Positions 56,032-64,000 of a DNA stretch of 64,000 nucleotides are shown here, piece after piece (positions within the stretch are counted from its first letter, which is position 1; every line of letters begins with the position of its first letter). The stretch is from Corinectria fuckeliana (Eukaryota; Ascomycota; Sordariomycetes; Hypocreales; Nectriaceae): contig WPDH01000027.1 in assembly GCA_019137255.1 (NCBI GenBank), positions 310,001 through 374,000 on the forward strand, in the 5' to 3' direction. Both the position numbers and the translations under genes were made by a program. The notes under the pieces are model-generated. The model was not told the DNA's origin, made no database searches, and saw only the letters and a list, made by a program, of their open reading frames with translations.

Positions 56032-57602
56032 ATGAAAGGGAACAGACCCTTGACCATCGTCATCAAGCTGGGTATGTCTACTGTCTCACTCACCGCTGCC
56101 TTGAGATCATGATTGCCTTCGCTGACATAGGACCCACGCACAGGAACCAGCTCCATCGTCGATGAGAAGACCCATGAGCCGTTGTTGCCGATTCTGACTC
56201 TCATTGTCGACACCGCGGTGAAGCTACGTAAAGATGGCCACAGGGTAGTCATTGTCTCCTCGGGAGCCATCGGAGTCGGCCTCCGACGTATGGATGTTGA
56301 AAAACGACCAAAGCATCTGGCACAGTTGCAGGTGAGACTCAAAGACACCACGAGGGTATGACAGCAGTCTAACATCGTGTAGGCACTGGCGGCCATTGGT
56401 CAATGCCGGTTGATCAGCCTCTGGGACAGTCTGTTCAACCACCTGAGGCAACCGATTGCCCAGATTCTACTCACCCGAAACGATATTGCAGACGTATGAC
56501 ATCCCCGGCGCCACCTCCTCAAGGCATCGTTGAAGCTGACACTTGCTAAACTGTAGCGGACGAGATATCACAATGCCCAGAACACCTTCAACGCCTTGCT
56601 GGAACAAGGCGTGATCCCCATTGTTAATGAGAACGACACCTTGGCCGTTGCCGAAATCAAGTTTGGCGACAACGATACCCTTTCCGCCATCACGTCTGCC
56701 ATGATCCATGCCGACATGCTATTCCTCATGACGGATGTCGATTGTCTCTACGACAAGAATCCCCGCACCCACCCAGACGCCCAGCCCATTGAAGTTGTGG
56801 ACGACATCTCAGCTTTACAAGCCGATGGTATGTGCTCCGTGTTTACCAACGCCAGGAACGCAGCTAACGAGACCCAGTATCGAGCGCTGGCTCTTCGCTT
56901 GGCACCGGTGGCATGAGCACCAAGATCATCGCTGCCCGGCTAGGAACCTCAGCAGGAGTTACGACGATAATTGCCAAGTCCTCCAACCCAGGAAATGTTC
57001 TCAACATTGTCCGCTACCTCCAGTCACGGCAAAAGTCGTCATCTCCCTCCCCTGCCGCCGAAGACCGCGGCGGAGAGTCCCTGTCGCGTTCAACTTCATC
57101 CCTGAAATTATCAACTCCTCCATCTTCGGAAGATCTGACCGTCCCACTACACACGCGATTCTTGCCTTCGGAGGATCCTATTCGAGATCGCCATTTCTGG
57201 CTCCTGCACACCCCGAACCCTCACGGCACCTTGTACATCGACTCGGGGGCCTACAAGGCGCTGATGGGCAAGGCGGGCCTGCTCCCGGTGGGAGTGCTCG
57301 ATGTAGAGGGCAACTTCGCCCAGCAGGAGGTAGTCCGGCTGGTGGTCGTACAACGGCGACGATCTCCTGGCCTAGACGGGAAGCTCTGGGAAGGTGCCCC
57401 TGAAGAGGTCGGAAGAGCGCTCGTTAACTATGCGGCCGCTGAGATTTCTCGAATCAAGGGCCACCAGAGCGTGGATATCCAGGGCATACTAGGATATGCC
57501 GACAGCGAGTACGTTGCGCATCGTCAACACGTCGGCTTCTTTAGAAGAGAAAGCAGACCCGTAACCCCAACTCGGGAGCTCAATCGAGCCATTATGGAAT
57601 AG
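56032..57602 (+). CDS. PRO1: Glutamate 5-kinase (proline biosynthesis)
   Basis: It phosphorylates L-glutamate with ATP, the first and usually feedback-inhibited step of proline synthesis. Five exons, 56032-56071, 56144-56331, 56383-56493, 56557-56827 and 56878-57602, give about 444 residues. The amino-acid kinase domain (~8-265) contains [72 protein letters not shown] and [13 protein letters not shown]. The C-terminal PUA domain (~315-400) has [13 protein letters not shown] and [12 protein letters not shown] Ser-rich linker separates the two. The length is close to yeast Pro1 (428 residues). All introns are 50-72 nt, and exon 1 codes only 13 residues. Confidence 0.96.
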
Positions 57603-57777
57603 ATCAAAAGGCATTTGGGGGGCCAAGAAAATACAGCGTCTTTTGATTGACAAGTGCTATCTGATAATCCAAATCTTGACTGACCTGTCTGCCAATCTTT
57701 TATCCCCAGAACGCCACACGAATGAATAAACACCCCAACGCCCGTGGTCAGTAAGGCTCTATTATATACCAGACTGC

Positions 57778-58409
57778 CTAGCCCGTCGCAAAGAGGTTGT
57801 CCTCGTCACGGAGGTACTCTCCGCAGTCCGCCTGTCTGAAGCAGACAACACCAGTGGGATCCAGCCTCCTGGCCTCGGCAGTGCTGCGCGCGGTAACGCC
57901 GAATCCCAGGGGAGTATCGTTCATGCTGTAGACGACGACACCTTGGTGCTCGGGACAGTCCTCGGACCATCGTCCGACGTGCGCCTTGACGGTGTTGCCG
58001 CCGTACAGGAAGGGCATCGCGCCGTTCTCCTTGACCCAGATCTTGTAGCGGGCGTGCTCGGCGATTACGGGTAGCGCGGTGATGTGCATTCGGAACTTTC
58101 CAGACTTGGTGAACTTGCCTGGAGGGATCGGGTTAGCTGAAAGGCAACAGGTCCGGGTGCGATCGTCCGTCCGGATAGCTTACCGAGACAGGTGCCGAGG
58201 GACAGGAGCTTCTCGCGGGCAATGGATGTAGCGAGGTTGGCGATGGAGAGTCGGACGTAGAAAACGCGGTCCTTGATGAGCCTGAAGACGTATCGATCCC
58301 CATTGGGGGAATCGTCCAGGGGTGCAATGAGGTTCTTGAGAGAGTTTCCAGTGTAGGTCGCGAGCTTCTCGAACAGAACCTGCGTCTCCTTTTCCGTGAG
58401 GGGGCGCAT
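57778..58409 (-). CDS. NIP7: 60S ribosome subunit biogenesis protein Nip7
   Basis: Nip7 is a PUA-domain factor needed for 27S pre-rRNA processing and 60S assembly. Two exons, 58409-58184 and 58118-57778, joined in phase 1 across a 65-nt intron (GTAAGC donor, GCTAACC branch) give about 188 residues, near yeast Nip7 (181). The N-terminal domain begins MRPLTEKETQVLFEKLATY and includes FRLIKDRVFYV. The PUA domain starts at KFTKSGKFRMHITAL and includes NGAMPFLYGGNTVKAHVGR, the shared NDTPLGFGV segment, and CFRQADCGEYLRDED near the end. Divergent from GRS1, about 600 nt apart; stop codons of NIP7 and PRO1 are 175 nt apart. Confidence 0.96.
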
Positions 58410-59008
58410 CTTGTCCGGAGGAAAGTGGAAGATAAAGGGGTTTCCGTTTGTTTGGAGTCGAGGAGTCGTTAGGGGGGGGCTGGCAGGAGAGTGGACAATG
58501 TGGTGATGCTGGTTTTCTTGGTGTTGAGCAAGTCGCTGTCGCTGGAACTAAGTATGAAAAAAAAGTTCCCAGCCCAGGAACCGATAAGGATCTAGGATCT
58601 TATCCGCGAGAGTGGGGCGCCACTGCAGGAGGAGGTGTGGCTGGTAGTGGCTTGCTCATTCCTCACCGCCCAAGGAGCCCTTGCTGAAGGTCAATGGAGG
58701 GGTAAACGGTCCTCCCCTAGGCGGCCTGGAACCCCCCACCACCCTCTGAAAAAAAGGCCCTGATGGGAGCGAGGCTGCCCGCAACTGCATGATATTCACC
58801 CCCAAACGCGCAAAAGCTCTAGAAAGGATAGGGTAAGGTACCGCGAGCGACCGCCAAAGCACCGAATCAGCGCCTAGAGCCCTGCAGATAAAGTCACACC
58901 AGACAATTCCCCCACCACAACCATCCATCTCAGACCAGAACAGAGGAACCAAGTGCGCCTGAGCTTGTGACTCACGCACTTCTTCCTCACGACCCATCGA
59001 CTAAGTGG
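58410..59008. promoter_or_regulatory. Divergent promoter NIP7/GRS1
   Basis: The space between the two start codons contains no gene. It holds the TGACTCA described separately, a short A-run (58556-58564) and a CCT/AGG-rich middle (58660-58740). Confidence 0.5.
58968..58974. promoter_or_regulatory. Gcn4/Cpc1-type element TGACTCA upstream of GRS1
   Basis: A perfect TGACTCA lies 35 nt before the first GRS1 ATG. Aminoacyl-tRNA synthetase genes are classic targets of fungal cross-pathway (general amino acid) control through this element. The heptamer also occurs elsewhere in the window (near 20629 and 27007), so chance is possible. Confidence 0.4.
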
Positions 59009-61270
59009 ATGAAGCCAATTCGTCTCGCCTCGCTCTCCGCACAGCTCGCAACTTCGCCATCAACTTCGACTTCGACTTCGACACCCACATTGCCACTGCT
59101 TCATCGGTTCAGGGCCTGCGCCGCCAGACGACCTCCCCGCTCTGCCTGCTCCCGCCTCTTCGCAACCTCGCGATCCCTCCACGCCTTCCAAGTGCAAAAG
59201 CAGCAGAAGCCCAAGCAAGACGCCATGACTTCCTCTGCAACCACTCTCAAGGGCCAGCCCCTCGACAAGGGCGTCCTCGACACCATCCTCCGCCGGCGCA
59301 TGTTCTACACCCCCGCCTTCGAGATCTACGGCGGCGTCGGCGGTCTCTACGACTACGGCCCTCCCGGCTGTGCCCTGCAGGCCAACATCGTCGATGTCTG
59401 GCGCAAGCACTTCATCCTCGAGGAGGATATGCTCGAGATTGACACCACCGCCCTGACCCCGCACGAGGTCCTCAAGACCAGCGGCCACGTCGACAAGTTC
59501 GCCGACTGGATGTGCAAGGACCCCAAGAACGGCGACATTCTCCGCGCCGACCACTTTGTCGAGGCCATCCTCGAGGCTCGGCTAAACGGCGACAAGGAGG
59601 CGCGCGGCATCAAGGTGGAGGAGAAGGAGGAGGACCCCAAGAAGAAGAAGAGAAAGGCCAAGACTGAGGCCGTCAAGCTCGACGATGCCGTCGTCAAGGA
59701 GTACGAGGAGGTGCTCGCCAAGATCGACAACTACGGTGGCCCTGAGCTCGGCGAGCTCATCAAGAAGTACGATCTCAAGAACCCCGCCACCGGCGTCCAG
59801 CCCTCGGACCCCGTCGCCTTCAACCTCATGTTCCAGACCACCATCGGCCCCAGCAGCAACTCGCCGGGCTACCTCCGCCCCGAGACCGCCCAGGGCCAGT
59901 TCCTCAACTTTGCCAAGCTCCTCGAGTTCAACCAGTCCCAGATGCCCTTCGCCTCCGCTTGCATTGGCAAGTCCTACCGAAACGAGATCTCCCCTCGTGC
60001 TGGTCTCTTGCGCGTGCGAGAATTCCTGATGGCCGAGATTGAGCACTTCGTTGACCCCGAAGGTGGCAAGAAGCACACCCGCTTCCACGAGGTTACGGAT
60101 GTTGAGCTCGTCCTTCTTGACCGCGACACTCAGCTTGCTGGCAAGACCGAGACTATCAAGGTCAAGGTTGGCGAGGCTGTAAAGTCCGGTCTCATTGACA
60201 ATGAGACTTTGGGCTACTTCATTGCCCGCATCCATCTCTTCATGCAGAGGATTGGTGTCGACCCGTCCAAGATGCGCTTTCGACAGCACATGGCCAACGA
60301 GATGGCCCATTACGCCTGTGATTGCTGGGACTGTGAGCTGTTCACCACCTCTGGCTGGATCGAGTGTGTCGGCTGCGCTGACCGAAGTGCATACGACTTG
60401 ACTGTCCATGCTAAGAAGACCGGTGCCCCCTTGGTCGTTCGTGAGCGACGTGAGGAGCCTCTCGTCATCGAGGAGTGGCAGATCGACATCGAGAAGAAGA
60501 AGTTCGGCCCCTTGTTTAAGAAGGATGCCAAGACTGTCGAGGCCGCTCTTGAGGCGACTTCTCAGTTGCAGCGCGAGAAGCTAGCCCAGGAGCTGAGCGA
60601 GACTGGCAAAATCACCCTTGAGGTCGCCGGTGTCGGCGAGGGTAAGGTCCAGGTCAGCAAGGGCTCGATTGCCATCGAGTTCCGCAAGCGGGTCGAGAAT
60701 ACCCGCGAGTACACTCCCAACGTTATCGAGCCTTCATTCGGTATCGGCCGTATCCTGTACTCCTTGATGGAGCACAGCTTCTGGACTCGCGGCACTGAGG
60801 GTGGCGACGAGGCGCGTGGTGTAAGTATATCCTATGAATACATTCGACGAAGGACCATGCTAACACAACCCTAGGTTCTGTCTTTCCCTCCCACTGTGGC
60901 TCCTACCAAGGTTCTCATCGTGCCTCTGTCTTCTAACGAGAAGTTCAAGCCTCTGCTAAAGACGCTGTCGCAGCGCCTGCGCACTACCGGCATCTCAAAC
61001 CGCATCGACGACTCGTCTGCCACCATTGGCAAGCGCTACAGCCGAAATGACGAGCTCGGTACTCCCCTGGGCATCACCATCGACTTCCAGACCGTACAGG
61101 ACGGTACTATTACGCTCCGAGACCGCGACAGCACGACTCAGGTGCGAGCCGACGAAGGCAAGATCATTGAGGCTATCAAGTCGCTCGTCGACGGCAGCAA
61201 GACCTGGGCCGATATTGAGAACGAGCTTCCCAAGTTTGAGGGCCAAGAGGTGGACATTGCGTCCCGGTAA
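59009..61270 (+). CDS. GRS1: Glycyl-tRNA synthetase (class II), mitochondrial and cytosolic starts
   Basis: It charges tRNA-Gly. Two exons, 59009-60820 and 60875-61270, joined in phase 0 across a 54-nt intron give about 735 residues. The first ~72 residues form a Ser/Thr/Arg-rich presequence without acidic residues (SACSRLFATSRSLH). A second in-frame ATG at 59225 (GACGCCATGAC) would give a ~663-residue cytosolic form, close to yeast Grs1. Core landmarks: ILRRRMFYTPAFEIYGGVGG, LYDYGPPGCALQANI, a Lys/Glu-rich insertion near 59600-59660, YLRPETAQGQFLNF, IGKSYRNEISPR and LLRVREFLMAEIEHFV, then VIEPSFGIGRILYSL. Exon 2 holds the anticodon-binding domain (APTKVLIVPLS, ISNRIDDSSATIGKRY). One gene probably serves both compartments. 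Confidence 0.96.
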
Positions 61271-64000
61271 GGGAAAAGGGGGCAGCGGCGATGTAAAATA
61301 TAGACGATTGAGCGAAACTGCTTGCGTCACCGAAGTAGAGTCAGGCCACGGGGACGAGGATTTACCTAGATCCAATCTAGATATCCCACGGATCACAAAG
61401 GCTTATGTGGTCGAGAGACTTTTTTAATACGATCAACTACGCGTACAGGCTTACTTATGGCGGCCACGTGCCGAGAAGGCACTTGTAAAGATGTTGAGCT
61501 CCGACGGCCAACTTCACCAATCCCACCAAGTCACGCGACCATGCATATGTACAAAATTGTATATACATATATATGTGCTGTAGCAAACTGTAGTCACATC
61601 CATAGTGGCAGATTTTACACTGACCGTCCAACTCCTATAAGCTACATAGATACTATTATTCAGGCGGGTACCATGGAGACTCTGCAAAGGGCTAGTAGGA
61701 TCGGTCGAGCCACATAGTTGTATCACGTGAAAGCCCGAGTGCAACTTTGGGCTGGTTGTCTGATCTACAGGGGAAGGTACTTAGGCCTACCTACTTATCT
61801 AGTAGGCATCTAGCTTACCTTGTGTAGAATGTGGTTTCCAGGTTTAGAAGCACATATCTAAGCTAGAAGATTTCGGGCCGTCGTGGGCGGGTTCTGGCCC
61901 CAGTGAAGGGATTTATTCTTGGCCTTGTATGGTTCGGGACCGGAGCGGATCAGGGATTTGGGATTCGGGATTCAAGAATGCGGGTTCTTTGGAAGGAGTG
62001 AAGAAAAGCCGTGATCTGCAGTCCATGCACGGAGATGGCGGCGGGTAAGGTAGAGAATTGTACATAAATAAATACAACCCCGGACCGCAGACCACAGGCT
62101 ACAGTCCTCAGAATGTTCGTACGAATGCACAACATATCAGACTGGACTATCTATGGCCAATGGTCGTGAGACATGACGATAAAACGTGCTTGTTTGTCTC
62201 TATCGTCGATCTGTCTCGGGATCTACCACTAGAGAGAGAGCTTCTGGCTGGCACGTTGGGGTATTGCGATGATAGACGAGGCCATCCAATCCTCCCTTGT
62301 TTGCCGTCATTTCCACGGTGGTGAGTCTGCTGCTCACCAGAGGTGGCAAGTAGGTAGTTATGCAAATATATACGAGCAGGTAAGCAGTGGTGTGTGTACG
62401 GCCTTACCCCTGCCCGTCAAAACATGTTCGGTGTTGGTCGCGGAGGACGGAGGACGGAGGAAGAGCCATTCGAATTCGCAGGCCAAGACGGTGGGACAAG
62501 TTACTCAGTTTGCTTGGGGCATCGGGGATGTCATCCGAGAGCACCCAATAGCGCCCGATCTGCTGGAGCCATCGCCGCCGCCGCTGCCGATCCTGGCTTC
62601 GCGCTGAGAAATGGTGGCCACACGTTGGCGGTCTCGGCCTGATCTGGGCATGTCTTGATGCGAATGCGAATCATCATGACTTGCAAGACAGCGCTTGTCG
62701 GGACCCTCGACTGACTAGGCTAGTAGACATGAACACATCGGGGTAGGTAGGTAGATAGGTATTCGTCCTTCGTACATCTACTCCTCCTAACTTACCTACC
62801 AGTAGATACCTACCTAAGCACATGTTCGATGTTAGGTGCTCGCACGGCAAGTCATGGAACATGGAGATTAGCAGCACAACCCCAGATCATTCCATGGGGC
62901 GATCGCGACGGCAATGTCACCCAAGAGCCCCCTCGAGGACGCGTTGGCCTACCACCGCGTTGCAGTCCGGACATGGGCATGGACATGGTCAACCAAGCCA
63001 GGGGACACAAGGATTTGTGCGGTGGTGAGTGGAGGCCCAGAAGTGCCTTATTGCTACTCATTAGACTAGGCCAGCGTTGGATGTTCAAGGAATGGGGTGC
63101 GTTTGTTGGTGGGCTTGTGTTGCCGCTGGTGTTGCCGCCGGTGCGCTTTCGATGAAGCCCAGTTCAAAAGACCGCCTCTATCTACTAACTACCTAAGTAA
63201 CTAAGTAGTAGTATCTACACAGAGCTTGCTTATTGACTCTAACCTGTGAATAGAGCAAAGAGGAACCAACAATAAGCCGGCACGTAGGTAGGTATGTGCA
63301 AGTACCCAAGTTGCCGGGCCTCCATTTCAAGGCAACAACCACATCAAGTCTAGACTACTACTTACCTACCTATTGTCCACATAGGTATGTCGACAATGGG
63401 GATACCGGCGGATGGGGGGCAAGCAATGGATCCATCACGGGCCCATCATCCGTCCATCAAAGAAGCGGGGCAGCATTCTCCCTTACGAACTCGGCCTTTT
63501 TCAAGTTGCTGAAGCTGGAGCTGGAGGATCCATTGACCTGATGGCGGCGATGGAAATGCATTGCAGTCACTTCTAGACTTCGCTCAGCCACCTCCACTCG
63601 ACACCTAAGCTCCAATCTTGTTACGGAGTTGGTAAGTTCAAAGACGCCCGTCAACAAACATTCTAGTTGATATCTAATTACTACGTACCTTAGTAGTAGA
63701 GGCTTGGACAAAGAAGATGCCGGAGACCGATTCAATAGGTAGGTTGTTTGTCAAACCTTGGTAGTAGCGTACTAGACCTTAGTAGCCCAGAGGTACCTAG
63801 GAAGACAGACAGCTTGGCGGCCTGGGCTGGTTTCCATTCATCCATCCCACTGAATCGCCCACCTAATACCTACATGTACCTAAGGTACCTATCCCTGTGC
63901 GCTGGGCGCTATGGCAGCGGGTGCTAACAGCGGGTGCTGGGCCTCTGCTGGGTCTCGCCTGACACCTCCTTCCCCACCCCTCGTTTCCCCCCGTCACCTC
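61271..64000. other. 2.7-kb right-end intergenic region, no gene seen
   Basis: No coding region is supported on either strand. It is densely sprinkled with TAGGTAGG/CCTACCTA/TAGGTACCTA words (for example near 62745, 62795, 63190, 63285, 63360, 63865). A GGACGGAGGACGGAGG direct repeat lies near 62444. Confidence 0.5.

Noticed and set aside
59582..60409. 275-codon frame antisense to GRS1
   Set aside because: Shadow frame; Leu/Val/Gly/Glu-rich without domains.

Overview
This window is nuclear DNA of a filamentous ascomycete. Genes have one to five exons split by short introns of about 49-213 nt. Introns have GTRNGT donors and CTRAY branch points just upstream of the acceptor. Coding sequence is GC-rich, intergenic spaces are long, and the products are typical of Pezizomycotina. 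The spaces are full of TAGGTAGG/CCTACCTA words, and the gene set fits Sordariomycetes, possibly Hypocreales; the order is a guess. There are no viral genes, CRISPR arrays, rRNA genes or recognisable intact transposons. The assembly has two NN gaps inside G or C homopolymers (10329-10330 and 23100-23101).

Layout. 1-10 kb: a large Ser-rich protein of unknown function, Tpt1 tRNA 2'-phosphotransferase, a two-dsRBD protein and rRNA-processing Efg1. 10.7-18.2 kb: SEA/GATOR2 subunit Sea4 (Mio), convergent with a PAS-domain kinase. 18.2-23.3 kb: gene-free, holding the leaders of the kinase and of an F-box/LRR gene. 23.3-30 kb: the F-box/LRR protein with a CaaX tail, a bZIP gene that looks broken, and a divergent pair of phosphatases of different fold (HAD and histidine-phosphatase). 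30-35.7 kb: gene-free stretch before a Myb-like regulator. 35.7-43.2 kb: the Myb-like gene, Iwr1 (RNA polymerase II import), and a CBM48 protein with a hydrophobic C-terminal tail. 43.2-46.3 kb: decayed sequence with the remnant of a membrane-protein gene. 46.3-61.3 kb: a compact housekeeping block of Mrh4 mitochondrial helicase, an acidic/basic putative chromatin protein, Tip41, Aurora kinase, Atp23 protease, Pro1 glutamate 5-kinase, Nip7 and glycyl-tRNA synthetase. 61.3-64 kb: no gene seen.

Most genes act independently. Several touch nutrient signalling (Sea4 and Tip41 around TORC1, PAS kinase in carbon partitioning, a CBM48 glycogen-type domain), RNA maturation (Tpt1, Efg1, Nip7, Mrh4) or translation (Grs1). 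I see no gene cluster that forms a dedicated new system. The most unusual items are the tail-anchored CBM48 protein, the disrupted bZIP gene, the F-box protein with a prenylation motif, the start-stop-overlapping uORF, and two GC-AG introns.

Exon boundaries were placed by hand from frame continuity, splice consensus and family conservation. No alignments or searches could be run.
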